Of a DNA stretch of 64,000 nucleotides, positions 17,483 to 25,440 are shown piece by piece. The DNA lies in assembly GCA_003674045.1 (NCBI GenBank), contig PENC01000020.1, positions 79,954 through 143,953 of the forward strand, read 5' to 3'. The DNA is from Streptomyces griseocarneus. GTDB lineage: Bacteria > Actinomycetota > Actinomycetes > Streptomycetales > Streptomycetaceae. The notes below the pieces were generated by a model. The model made no database searches. It saw only the letters and a program-made list of their open reading frames with translations, and was not told the origin of the DNA. The position numbers were made by a program, and so were the translations under genes. Each line of letters opens with the position of its first letter. The first letter of the stretch is position 1.

Positions 17483-17626
17483 GAATGATGCCCTTTCGCG
17501 GAATCCGGGTGCGTCGGGTGAAATGACCCGGGCGCCCGGAAAGTACCCGCAAGGAACCATGCACACCTGTTCTGTTGGCACTCGATCGGGTCGAATTCGG
17601 CCCGTCGGTCAGGACATGGGCCGCCG

Positions 17627-17845
17627 TCAGTCGGGACGGGGGCCCACGGTCTCCGCGCCGTCCGTGATGGTGATCGCCAGGGCCGGGCAGGAGTCCGCCG
17701 CGTCCAGGGCCGTCTCGCCGGGCGGGATCTCGGCGTTCAGCGCCCGCGACCGCTCACCGTCCAGCTCGAAGAGCTCCGGGGCCAGGGCCGCGCAGATGCC
17801 CGAACCCATGCAGCGCCCGCGGTCCACCGTGACGTGCCAGCCCAT
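17627..17845 (-). CDS. P450-associated [3Fe-4S] ferredoxin
   Basis: 72-residue single-cluster ferredoxin. Cysteine ligands are in RCMGSGICA and, after about 40 residues, DSCPALAI; the second cysteine position of the usual four-cysteine pattern is missing, which points to a [3Fe-4S] cluster. Its start is only 3 nt after the stop of the P450 gene, so the two form an operon and this protein is the likely electron donor. A ferredoxin reductase is not present nearby. Confidence 0.93.
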   Translation of the reverse strand: MGWHVTVDRGRCMGSGICAALAPELFELDGERSRALNAEIPPGETALDAADSCPALAITITDGAETVGPRPD

Positions 17846-17848
17846 CGG

Positions 17849-19039
17849 TCACCACCTCACCGGCATCGAACGCGGGCCGCGGACCAGCATCTCCGACTTC
17901 CACCGGACGTCCCCCGCCAGCCGGACGCCGGGCAGCCGCAGCACGATCGCCCGCAGCGCCTCCTGGAGCTCCAGCCGGGCCAGCGGGGCGCCCAGACAGT
18001 GGTGCACGCCGTGCCCGAAGCCCAGGTGCTGATTGCCCTCGCGGCCCAGGTCCAGCGATTCCGGCTCGCTGAAGCGCAGCGCGTCCCGGTTCGCGGCGCC
18101 GACCGCCACCAGCAGCGGCTCGCCCGCGCGTACGAGCGTGCCGCCGACCTCGACGTCCTCCGTCGCGTAGCGGGCGAACGACGCGCCCACACCGATCGGG
18201 ACGAACCGCATCAGCTCCTCCACCGCGGCGGGTACGAGCCCGGGGTCGGCGCAGAGCCGCGCGAACTCCTCCGGGTGTTCCAGCAGCGTCCAGAGGAAGT
18301 TGGGGATCTGGCTCGCCGTCGTCTCGTGCCCGGCGGTGAGCAGACCGTCGCACAGGTCGATCAGTTCGAGCTCGGACAGCCGGTCCTCGACGTCGCGCGC
18401 CTCGATCAGCGCGGTCATCAGGTCGTCGGCGGGCCGTGCCCGGTGCGCCGCGATCAGCCCCGACATGTACGCGCGGAACTCGTCGCGGGTCACGGCCATC
18501 TGCTCCGAGGTCAGCGCACTCGTCGACAGCGAGGCGTCGGTCCAGACGCGGAACCGGCCCTCGTCCTCGACGGGCACCCCGAGCATCCGGCAGATCACGG
18601 CGACGGGCAGCGGCAGCGCGAACCGCTCCACGAGATCGGCGGGCGGCCCGGCCGCCACCATGTCGTCCAGGAGTCTCTCCGCGAGGGCGCGCACGGTCGG
18701 GCGGAGCTTCTCGACCCGGTGCACGGTGAACGCCTTCGACACGAGCGTCCGCAGCCGGGTGTGGTCCGGCGGGTCCATGCCGAGCAGCCCGGGCTCGCGC
18801 CGGCCCGGCGTACGGCGGGGCTCGTCGTGGGCCGCGGCCGCGGCCCGGCTGAAGCGGCGGTCGCCGAGGACGAGCCGGGCGTCGGCGTACCGGGTCACCA
18901 GCCAGGCGGGCTCCCCGTGCTCCAGCCGCACGCGCAGCAGGCCGTCGCTGCGGCGCGCCGCCTCGTACGACTCGGAGAGGGCGAGCCCGGAGGACTCGTT
19001 GAACGGATAGGCGGTGGGCTCGACATGTGCGGTGGTCAT
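17849..19039 (-). CDS. cytochrome P450, CYP105/107-like
   Basis: 396-residue soluble monooxygenase. Canonical motifs are all present: I-helix LLTAGHETTAS (oxygen activation), K-helix EELMRF, and the heme-binding loop LGFGHGVHHCLGAPLAR. GMDPPDHTRLR and FALPLPVAVICRMLGVP are typical of actinomycete class I P450s. ATG 19039 follows GGGAAGGGG. It is co-transcribed with the ferredoxin. The natural substrate cannot be inferred; there is no biosynthetic cluster around it, so xenobiotic oxidation is as likely as a pathway role. Confidence 0.92.
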   Translation of the reverse strand: MTTAHVEPTAYPFNESSGLALSESYEAARRSDGLLRVRLEHGEPAWLVTRYADARLVLGDRRFSRAAAAAHDEPRRTPGRREPGLLGMDPPDHTRLRTLVSKAFTVHRVEKLRPTVRALAERLLDDMVAAGPPADLVERFALPLPVAVICRMLGVPVEDEGRFRVWTDASLSTSALTSEQMAVTRDEFRAYMSGLIAAHRARPADDLMTALIEARDVEDRLSELELIDLCDGLLTAGHETTASQIPNFLWTLLEHPEEFARLCADPGLVPAAVEELMRFVPIGVGASFARYATEDVEVGGTLVRAGEPLLVAVGAANRDALRFSEPESLDLGREGNQHLGFGHGVHHCLGAPLARLELQEALRAIVLRLPGVRLAGDVRWKSEMLVRGPRSMPVRW

Positions 19040-19146
19040 GCGTACCCCTTCCCTGACGGGGAGTTGGCCGTTCCGTCCACCAACGGTAGGTGTTCGCTGC
19101 ACTTATGGCCACGCCGCGGTGTGCGCGGAGCGCGGACCGCGGGCGC

Positions 19147-20631
19147 CTACTGGGGTGCGTCTTGCGCTGCGTGCACGGCTGCGGGACTGTTATGGCCGGG
19201 CGCGCAGTTCCCCGCGCCCCTACGGGGCGCGTCATCGTCAGCCGAACCGCCCGAATCGCTGATGCGGAGCAAAACGGCCACCAGGAGCCAGTTCGCCACC
19301 AGGGACGAGCCGCCCTTGGCCAGGAAGGGGAGGGCCTTGCCGGTGAGGGGGATGAGGCCGAGGACGCCTCCGGCCACCACGAAGACCTGGAGGGCCAGGG
19401 CGGCCGCGAGGCCCACGGCCAGGAGTTTGCCGAAGGGGTCGCGCGTGGCCACCGCCGCGCTGAGCCCTCGCTGCACCAGCAGCGCGTAGAGCACCAGCAC
19501 CGCCATCGTCCCGGCGAGGCCCAGCTCCTCCCCGACGGTCGTCAGGATGAAGTCGCTGCGGCCCGCGAAACCGATCAGTTCGGGGTGGCCCTGCCCGAGG
19601 CCCGTGCCCGTCACGCCGCCGCTGCCGAAGCCGAACAGCGCGTCCGCGAGCTGACTGGAGATGAGTCCCTTGGGCCGCTTGTCCTCCGGCAGGAAGATGT
19701 CGAAGGGGTGCAGCCAGGCGACGATGCGCCCCTTGACGTGCGGTTCGGTCGACCCCACCACCGTGGCCCCCACGACGGCCATCGCGAGGCCGAACAGCAC
19801 CCAGCTGGTGCGCTGCGTCGCGGTGTAGAGCATCACCACGAACAGCCCGAAGAAGATCAGCGAGGTGCCCAGGTCCCGCTCGAAGACCAGCACCAGCAGG
19901 CTCAGCACCCACACGGCGAGGATGGGGCCGAGCTGCCGCCCCGGTGGCAGCCGTACGCCCAGCACCTTGCGTCCGGTGAGGGCCAGCGCGTCCCGGTGGG
20001 TGACCAGATAGCCCGCGAAGAACACCGCGATCATGGTCTTGACGAACTCGCCGGGCTGGAACGACAGCGGCCCGATGTAGATCCACCGCTTGGCGCCGTA
20101 TGTGTCGCCCGGGAAGAACGCGGGCGCCATCAGCAGCACCAGCGCGACCGCCATCAGCACATAGATGTAGCGCTGGAGCCATCGGTGGTCCTTCAGCACC
20201 AGCAGGACGCCGACGCACACCGCCACCCCGATCACCGTCCACAGCAACTGGCCGGACGCGGTGGGAGCGGCGTTCTCGAATCTCGCGCTGTAGGCGAAGT
20301 CCAGACGGAAGAGCAGCACCAGCCCGATGCCCGAGAGCAGCACGGACAGCGGCAGGATCAGCGGGTCGGCGCGCGGTGCCCAGCGGCGCACGGCCAGGTG
20401 CGGGACGAGCGCGAGGCACACCATGCTCGCGGCGAAACCGGGAAAGCCGCTCGGCAGGCTGCCGTTGACGGACAGGCCGGTGTACGCGTAACCGAAACAG
20501 CTGATCAGCACGGCCAGCCCGAGCAGCAGCGCCTCACGGTTGCGGCGCCGCGATGCCCGGGGGCGCTCCGGCGTCGCCGGGCTCTCGTCACGGCCCTCGA
20601 GTTGCACGGATTCCACGGTCACACCGATCAA
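19147..20631 (-). CDS. SEDS (FtsW/RodA) family protein with repeat-derived tail
   Basis: About 490 residues with roughly ten membrane helices; SEDS proteins polymerise lipid II glycan with a partner class B PBP. Family motifs visible: TYGAKRWIYIGPLSFQPGEFVK, VFERDLGTSLIFFG, HPFDIFLPEDKRPKG, LGQGHPELIGFAGRSDFI and GLIPLTGKALPFLAKGGSSLVANW. No PBP gene is next to it, unlike most rodA/ftsW loci. The last 30 residues (DDDAPRRGAGNCAPG...) are read through a copy of the intergenic repeat, so the C-terminus is recent and variable. The start is uncertain: TTG 20631 or GTG 20622 or 20616, none with a clear Shine-Dalgarno. Confidence 0.85.
   Translation of the reverse strand: MIGVTVESVQLEGRDESPATPERPRASRRRNREALLLGLAVLISCFGYAYTGLSVNGSLPSGFPGFAASMVCLALVPHLAVRRWAPRADPLILPLSVLLSGIGLVLLFRLDFAYSARFENAAPTASGQLLWTVIGVAVCVGVLLVLKDHRWLQRYIYVLMAVALVLLMAPAFFPGDTYGAKRWIYIGPLSFQPGEFVKTMIAVFFAGYLVTHRDALALTGRKVLGVRLPPGRQLGPILAVWVLSLLVLVFERDLGTSLIFFGLFVVMLYTATQRTSWVLFGLAMAVVGATVVGSTEPHVKGRIVAWLHPFDIFLPEDKRPKGLISSQLADALFGFGSGGVTGTGLGQGHPELIGFAGRSDFILTTVGEELGLAGTMAVLVLYALLVQRGLSAAVATRDPFGKLLAVGLAAALALQVFVVAGGVLGLIPLTGKALPFLAKGGSSLVANWLLVAVLLRISDSGGSADDDAPRRGAGNCAPGHNSPAAVHAAQDAPQ
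19149..19235. repeat. GGGAACTGCGCG intergenic repeat, copy 3 (inside a coding end)
   Basis: Reverse-oriented core CGCGCAGTTCCCCGCGCCCC at 19201-19220, flanked by GTGCGTCTTGCGCTGCGTGC as in copy 1. Unlike the others it overlaps a reading frame: the SEDS gene reads across it before its stop at 19147. Confidence 0.75.
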
Positions 20632-20657
20632 TGGTGGACCGCGCGGCCTGAAGGAAA

Positions 20658-20693
20658 CCTGAAGTTCCTGAACGAACCTTCAGGAACTTCAGG
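20658..20693. promoter_or_regulatory. 15-bp perfect inverted repeat between kinase and SEDS genes
   Basis: CCTGAAGTTCCTGAA (20658-20672) and TTCAGGAACTTCAGG (20679-20693) with a 6-nt spacer. Each arm is itself a direct repeat of CCTGAA/TTCAGG at 9-bp spacing, and another CCTGAA lies at 20647. It touches the kinase stop codon and ends 27 nt before the SEDS start. It may be a terminator/attenuator or tandem binding sites for the adjacent OmpR-type regulator. Confidence 0.6.
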
Positions 20694-22101
20694 AATCGGC
20701 CAGGGCGGGCGGGGGCAGCGGGAAGCGGGCCACCAGCAGCGCCCCGCCGGCCTCCGCTTCCCCGGCCACCAGGCTCCCGCCGTGCGCGAGCGCGATCTCC
20801 CGGGCGATGGCGAGCCCGAGCCCGCTGCCGCCGCTCTCCCGGTCCCGCGCCGCGTCCAGCCGCACGAACCGCTCGAAGACCTGCTCCCGGCGCTCCCGGG
20901 GGATGCCCGGCCCGTCGTCGGCCACCTCCAGCACGGCCTCCGTGCCGCCCGCCGCGAGATGCGCGCCGACCGTGACCCGGCCCGCCGCGTGCCGCAGGGC
21001 GTTGTCGACGAGATTGGCCAGCAGTCGCTCCAGCTGGCCCGCCCGGCCCCGCATCGGCACCGGGGCGTCCGCCCGTACGGTCAGCTGCGCCCCGGTGGCG
21101 GGTCGCCGGGCGGCCTCCTCCGCCGCGAGCAGCGCCAGGTCCACCGGCTCGCCGCCCGCCGACGGCGTCCGCGCGTCCAGCCGCGCCAGGAGCAGCAGGT
21201 CCGCGGCCACGCGCTGGAGCCGCGCCGTCTCCGCCAGCGCCTCGCGCACGGACGCCTCCGTCGGCCCGCCGGGAGCCGCCAGCGCCACCTCCAGCCGCGA
21301 GCGGACCGCCGCCACCGGGTTGCGCAGCTCGTGCGAGGCGTCGGCGACGAACTGCCGCTGCCGCCCGACCGCCTGCTCCAGCCGGTCCAGGGTCGCGTTG
21401 ACGGTACGGGCCAGCAGCGCGACCTCGTCGCCGCCCGCGGGCTCCGGAACCCGCCGGTCCAGCCCGCTCGGGGTGACGGCCGCCAGCTCCGTACGGATCC
21501 GGGTCACCGGCCGCAGCGCCAGCCCGGTCACCGCCCAGGCGATGAGGGCGGCCAGGGCGATCAGCGGCGGGGCGCCCGCCAGCAGCCCGAGGGCGATGGC
21601 GTGGGTGGCGCCGTCCACGTCGTTGAGCACGGTCAGCGCGTAGACGTACCGCTCCTCGGCGCCCGCCGAGGCCCGCACCACCACCACGTCCACCCGGTCC
21701 CCGCCGGTCGCGGCGGAAGCGGGCACGACGCGCGACGCGGCGTCCTGCCCCTCCGCGGGGCGCAGCGCCCCGATCTCCCGGGCGAGGGGGCCCGCGGACG
21801 GCCGGGTCGTGGCGACGAGCCCGCCGCGCGGGTCCAGCACGAGCACCACGTCGACGCCCGACCGGGGAGCGGCCAGCAGCCCGGGCAGCTTCCCGGCGTC
21901 CGCCTGGGCGGCCACCTCGCGCGCCGCGAGCTCGGTGCGGCCGTTGGTGGTGTCCAGCAGATTGGCGCGCAGCACGACGTAGAGCCAGCTGCCGCCCACT
22001 CCGAGGACCAGGGCCATCGCCAGGGCCGCCGCCGCGGCGGCACGGCCCCGGACGGTCCGCGGCAGCAGCCGCTTCCGCCGCCCGGTCATGGCGTCAGTCA
22101 C
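20689..22101 (-). CDS. two-component sensor histidine kinase
   Basis: 470 residues. An N-terminal membrane helix (AAAAAALAMALVLGVGGSWLYVVL), a roughly 120-residue extracytoplasmic sensor, a second helix (IALGLLAGAPPLIALAALIAW), a HAMP-like linker, the H-box DASHELRNPVAAV, N-box LLANLVDNALRHA, G1 EVADDGPGIP and G2 GSGLGLAIAREIA. GTG 22101 overlaps the stop of the response-regulator gene (GTGACTGA), so the two are translationally coupled. The signal is unknown. The SEDS gene downstream suggests a cell-envelope role. Confidence 0.92.
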   Translation of the reverse strand: MTDAMTGRRKRLLPRTVRGRAAAAAALAMALVLGVGGSWLYVVLRANLLDTTNGRTELAAREVAAQADAGKLPGLLAAPRSGVDVVLVLDPRGGLVATTRPSAGPLAREIGALRPAEGQDAASRVVPASAATGGDRVDVVVVRASAGAEERYVYALTVLNDVDGATHAIALGLLAGAPPLIALAALIAWAVTGLALRPVTRIRTELAAVTPSGLDRRVPEPAGGDEVALLARTVNATLDRLEQAVGRQRQFVADASHELRNPVAAVRSRLEVALAAPGGPTEASVREALAETARLQRVAADLLLLARLDARTPSAGGEPVDLALLAAEEAARRPATGAQLTVRADAPVPMRGRAGQLERLLANLVDNALRHAAGRVTVGAHLAAGGTEAVLEVADDGPGIPRERREQVFERFVRLDAARDRESGGSGLGLAIAREIALAHGGSLVAGEAEAGGALLVARFPLPPPALADS

Positions 22102-22771
22102 CGTCGGGCGCGATCCGGTAGCCCGCGCCGTGCACGGTCACGATGGTGCGGCGGCCGAACGGCGCGTCGATCTTCCTGCGGAGCGAGGAGACGTAGACCT
22201 CGACGATGTTCGGGTCGGTGTCGGCGGGGGAGTCCCAGACCTCGTCGAGGATGTCCCGCTTGGCCACGACCTGCCCGGCGCTCGTCATCAGGCAGCGCAG
22301 CACGGACAGCTCGCGTGCGGTCAGCTCGATCTCGCGGTCGCCCCGGCGGCAGACCCGTGCCGCCGCGTCCAGGACGAGGTCGCCCGCCCGGAGCGGGCCG
22401 GGGCCCGCCACGGTGTGGCGCCGGGCCAGCGCGCGCAGCCGGGCGCTCAGCACCACGAAGGAGAACGGCTTGGACAGGTAGTCGTCGGCCCCCGCGTCCA
22501 GGCCCTGCGCCTCGTCGTACTCGCCGTCCTTCGCGGTGAGCATCAGCACGGGCGTCCACTGGCCGAGCCTGCGCAGCCGCCCGCAGATCTCGTAGCCGTC
22601 GAGGCCGGGCAGCATCACGTCCAGCACGATCGCCTCGTACGCGCCGGTGAGCGCCGCCTCCAGGCCGCGCCGCCCGTCGTGGACGGTGTCCACCCAGTGC
22701 CCCTCGGCGGCCAGCCCCTCACGGAGCGCCTCGGCGAGCCCCACCTCGTCCTCGACTATCAATATGCGCAC
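22094..22771 (-). CDS. OmpR/PhoB-family response regulator
   Basis: 225 residues: receiver domain with acidic pocket VEDE and phospho-acceptor aspartate in IVLDVMLPGLDGYE, conserved LTAKD and the lysine in DDYLSKPF, then a C-terminal winged helix ending IVEVYVSSLRRKID...IVTVHGAGYRI. The start is GTG 22771 (VRILIVEDE, the usual N-terminus) although the GAGGG is unusually close; GTG 22786 would add five residues. It is the first gene of the pair with the histidine kinase and is divergent from a small winged-helix protein. Confidence 0.92.
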   Translation of the reverse strand: MRILIVEDEVGLAEALREGLAAEGHWVDTVHDGRRGLEAALTGAYEAIVLDVMLPGLDGYEICGRLRRLGQWTPVLMLTAKDGEYDEAQGLDAGADDYLSKPFSFVVLSARLRALARRHTVAGPGPLRAGDLVLDAAARVCRRGDREIELTARELSVLRCLMTSAGQVVAKRDILDEVWDSPADTDPNIVEVYVSSLRRKIDAPFGRRTIVTVHGAGYRIAPDGD

Positions 22772-22950
22772 GCCCTCAAGCGTCACATACCCGGCACAGC
22801 GGGCCTGCGGCCCCTCCTGTCGCTCGCGGTACGTGATGCATCGCACACATATCGCACACACGGTGGAACGCCCGTAACCGGCCGCCGCCGCGCCGAGTTG
22901 ACGCACGGAGACGAACGCACGCGTCAGCAGGACGGAGCAGTGGTACATCC

Positions 22951-23247
22951 ATGAGCAAGCGCCAGAAGGGCCGTCGGCATCGCAAGGTCAACCGCACACC
23001 GCGTCCGCGGGCCGGTGCCCTGGCCGTGGCCACGGAACCGGAGGTGGAAGTGGCGGTCCCCGGCCTCGGGCGGCACGCCGCGCGCACGTGGGAGGGCCTG
23101 CGCGGGCGCGGTGCGGCGGGAGCCTCCCTGGAGGAGCTGGCCGCGGCGGTCGGATACCAGGCGCGGACCATCCAGAAACACGTCGCGGGCTTCGCGGACC
23201 AGGGCCTGGCCGAGCTACGCGAGGACCGCTGGTACGCGCGGGTGTGA
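22951..23247 (+). CDS. small protein with C-terminal winged-helix motif
   Basis: 98 residues. A basic N-terminus (MSKRQKGRRHRKVNRTPRPR) is followed by a region resembling a winged helix: LEELAAAVGYQARTIQKHVAGFADQGLAEL with EDRWYARV as the wing, suggesting DNA binding. Not recognised as a named family. ATG 22951 has a weak purine-rich upstream sequence (GGACGGAG about 18 nt away), so the start is moderately sure. It is divergent from the response regulator and convergent with the heme-peroxidase operon. Confidence 0.6.
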   Translation: MSKRQKGRRHRKVNRTPRPRAGALAVATEPEVEVAVPGLGRHAARTWEGLRGRGAAGASLEELAAAVGYQARTIQKHVAGFADQGLAELREDRWYARV

Positions 23248-23256
23248 AGAACGGGC

Positions 23257-23372
23257 CCGCGCCCTGAAAGGGGCGCGGGGAACTGCGCGACAAGCCCCCA
23301 CCGGCCCGCAGGCGCACACGCAGCGTAAGAGGCATCCCGGTAGGCGCGGGGGGTCGGGGCGGAGCCCCGATG
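23257..23372. repeat. GGGAACTGCGCG intergenic repeat, copy 4
   Basis: Forward core GGGGCGCGGGGAACTGCGCG at 23270-23289, followed by ACAAGCCCCCACCGGCCCGC and ending in a stem GGGGTCGGGGCGGAGCCCCG. It fills the convergent gap between the winged-helix protein and the peroxidase operon. Confidence 0.8.
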
Positions 23373-23380
23373 GGGAACGG

Positions 23381-23632
23381 TCAGCCACCCTCCCGCTTGG
23401 CCAGCGCAGCGAGCACCGCCTCGTGGTCGGCCAGCGCGTCCGCCGCCCGTTCCAAGGACCGCGCCGCGGACTCCGCCCGGGCCGCGTGGGTGAGGATCTG
23501 CTTGCGGAGGGCCGCCCCGTCGGGGTCCGGCAGGTCGACGCCTGCCGCGCCCGCCCGCAGGCGGCCGGCCTGCTCCCGCAGTTCCGCGGCCTGTTCGCGG
23601 ACGGGCCGCGACCACGTCTCGTGGCGCTCCAT
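23381..23632 (-). CDS. small helical protein coupled to heme peroxidase
   Basis: 83 residues, almost entirely helical with heptad-like spacing (ETWSRPVREQAAELREQAGRL, AESAARSLERAADALADHEAVLAAL). The ATG at 23632 shares one base with the TGA of the heme-peroxidase gene (TGATG), so translation is coupled. It is the last gene of the four-gene operon. Family not recognised; a coiled-coil partner of the peroxidase is a reasonable guess, nothing more. Confidence 0.7.
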   Translation of the reverse strand: MERHETWSRPVREQAAELREQAGRLRAGAAGVDLPDPDGAALRKQILTHAARAESAARSLERAADALADHEAVLAALAKREGG

Positions 23633-25410
23633 CAGTTGCTCCCTCCGGGTCGCAGCTTCCGCCAGGGCGAGAACGCGTTGCGCACCCCGTGCAGAGGGCG
23701 GGCGAGTTCCGGGTGGTGGCGGAGCAGGACGTCGGTCATCCCGGTGCGCTCGATCCATTCCATGCCCTCGGGGGTGTAGATCTCCGGACGGTAGTCGGTG
23801 GTGAAGAAGCGGTCGCTCTTCAGCCGCCGCGACGCCATCAGCATGAAGATCCGGAACGCGGTGTCGCTGAAGGCGAAGCCGCGCGGCCGGGGTTCGGCGT
23901 AGAGGCCGACCATGGTGTCGACGCGGTCCAGCCGCCCCTCGTACAGCTCGCGCAGCTCCGCCGCCAGGCCCACGTTGCCGCCGGTCAGCTCCTCGAAGTC
24001 GGAGACCGGCGGCCGGTGCAGGGCCGCGCGGAGCGCGGTGTAGCGGGGGACGCCGCGCTCGCGGTCGCGGAGGATGTCCACCGTGCCGAGGTCGAGCCGT
24101 TCCCCGCCGGGCCGGGTGTAATCGCGCAGACAGTCGGGGTGGTTGTGCAGGGTGATGTCACCCGGGTTCATCACCCCGAAGGAGTACAGCAGGTCCGGCC
24201 AGCCCCAGCGGTCCACGGCCTGCCGGGTCGCCCTCCCGTGGAACTGCTCGAAGCCCGTCCGCTCGACGAGGGCGCCGGTGCGGTGCGAGTGGACGGTGTA
24301 CTCGTCGCGCACCAGCGGGTGCAGCCGGTACGCCGAGACGAACTCCTCGGTCATGGCGTACGGGGCCCGGTGGTGGTCGGTGGGGGAGCCGAGGATGCCG
24401 AAGAGCCCCTCGCCCCGGCCGAACCGCCCGACGCGGCCCCGGACCCGGGCGGGCAGCACGCCGTACCAGTTGATGTGCGCGGCGGCCCGGGTCACCGGCC
24501 GGTCGGCCATCGCCGGGGTCCACTCCAGCGTATGGATCTTGGCCATGACCGCCGTGTTGACCAGCCGGGCCGTGTGGAAGAGCCGCTCGTCGCCCCAGGT
24601 GGGCCGGGCGGCGGCGATGCGGTCGCAGATCGCGTTGTGCTCCTTGGCGAAGAGCGTGTGCAGCAGGGACAGGCCGACCCAGTAGTCGTTGCCGAAGCCG
24701 GTGAGGTCGATGCCGGAGCGGCCCGGCGCCGTCTCCTCGGGCAGCCTGCCGTCCGGTACGGCGAGCCTGCCGCGCTCTCCGGTGCGCAGGTCCCGGCAGC
24801 GCTCCTCGCTCGACCCGTAGAGCTGCGAGCCGTCCCACCAGTGGGTGACGGTGTTCTCGTACACCGGCGGACGCGCGGGGCCCGTGGGCGGCACGGCGGC
24901 CGTGCCGGAGCGGGGGACGAGCATGGGGCAGCGCGGCCAGTCGTCGCCCTCCGGCAGCGGTACGTCCAGCGGCTCCCCGGCCGTGGCGGTGCCGTGGCTG
25001 AACCAGCCGTGGTTCTGGAACTGGATCCAGGCCGCGGCCAGCAGATTGAGGGACGAGGCCGGCCGGAAGCCCGAACTGCGCCTCAGCAGCTGCCTGCTGA
25101 CCTCGCGCGGGCTGGGGGAGCGCAGCCCCTTCTCCACGTCCTCCGGAACGCTTCGCCGCGGGGCGCAGTTGCGGGCGAAGCCGGTGCCCGCCCGGCCCAT
25201 GTCGATGTCGCCCGGGTCGTAGCCGGAGCCGTCGTAGCTGCGGTACGGCAGCAGCTCGGGCGTCGGGGTGCGGGGCCGCTCGTGGGCCGGGCCGCCCGTG
25301 TCGTACAGATTGCGCGCGCGCAGCAGCTCCCGCTGTCTCTTGAGCTCCAGGAGCGCGAGCGGGAACGGCAGGGAGTGCCATTCGCGCCGGGGGCGGGGGA
25401 CGGGCGTCAT
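23632..25410 (-). CDS. cyclooxygenase/alpha-dioxygenase-like heme peroxidase
   Basis: 592 residues of the animal heme peroxidase superfamily, the branch that includes prostaglandin synthase, plant alpha-dioxygenase and fungal linoleate diol synthases. Distal histidine in AAAWIQFQNHGWFSH (His134). THWWDGSQLYGS and LLHTLFAKEHNAICDR are family landmarks. SAYRLHPLV (Tyr361, His364) keeps the Tyr-x-x-His spacing of COX Tyr385/His388, so both the proximal heme ligand and a tyrosyl-radical residue are present, favouring fatty-acid oxygenation over simple peroxidation. No signal peptide. ATG 25410 follows GGAGA. It lies 30 nt after the lipase-like gene and overlaps the small gene downstream. Confidence 0.88.
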   Translation of the reverse strand: MTPVPRPRREWHSLPFPLALLELKRQRELLRARNLYDTGGPAHERPRTPTPELLPYRSYDGSGYDPGDIDMGRAGTGFARNCAPRRSVPEDVEKGLRSPSPREVSRQLLRRSSGFRPASSLNLLAAAWIQFQNHGWFSHGTATAGEPLDVPLPEGDDWPRCPMLVPRSGTAAVPPTGPARPPVYENTVTHWWDGSQLYGSSEERCRDLRTGERGRLAVPDGRLPEETAPGRSGIDLTGFGNDYWVGLSLLHTLFAKEHNAICDRIAAARPTWGDERLFHTARLVNTAVMAKIHTLEWTPAMADRPVTRAAAHINWYGVLPARVRGRVGRFGRGEGLFGILGSPTDHHRAPYAMTEEFVSAYRLHPLVRDEYTVHSHRTGALVERTGFEQFHGRATRQAVDRWGWPDLLYSFGVMNPGDITLHNHPDCLRDYTRPGGERLDLGTVDILRDRERGVPRYTALRAALHRPPVSDFEELTGGNVGLAAELRELYEGRLDRVDTMVGLYAEPRPRGFAFSDTAFRIFMLMASRRLKSDRFFTTDYRPEIYTPEGMEWIERTGMTDVLLRHHPELARPLHGVRNAFSPWRKLRPGGSN

Positions 25411-25440
25411 CGACGGGTTCTCCAGGGGTGGTTCGGACGG

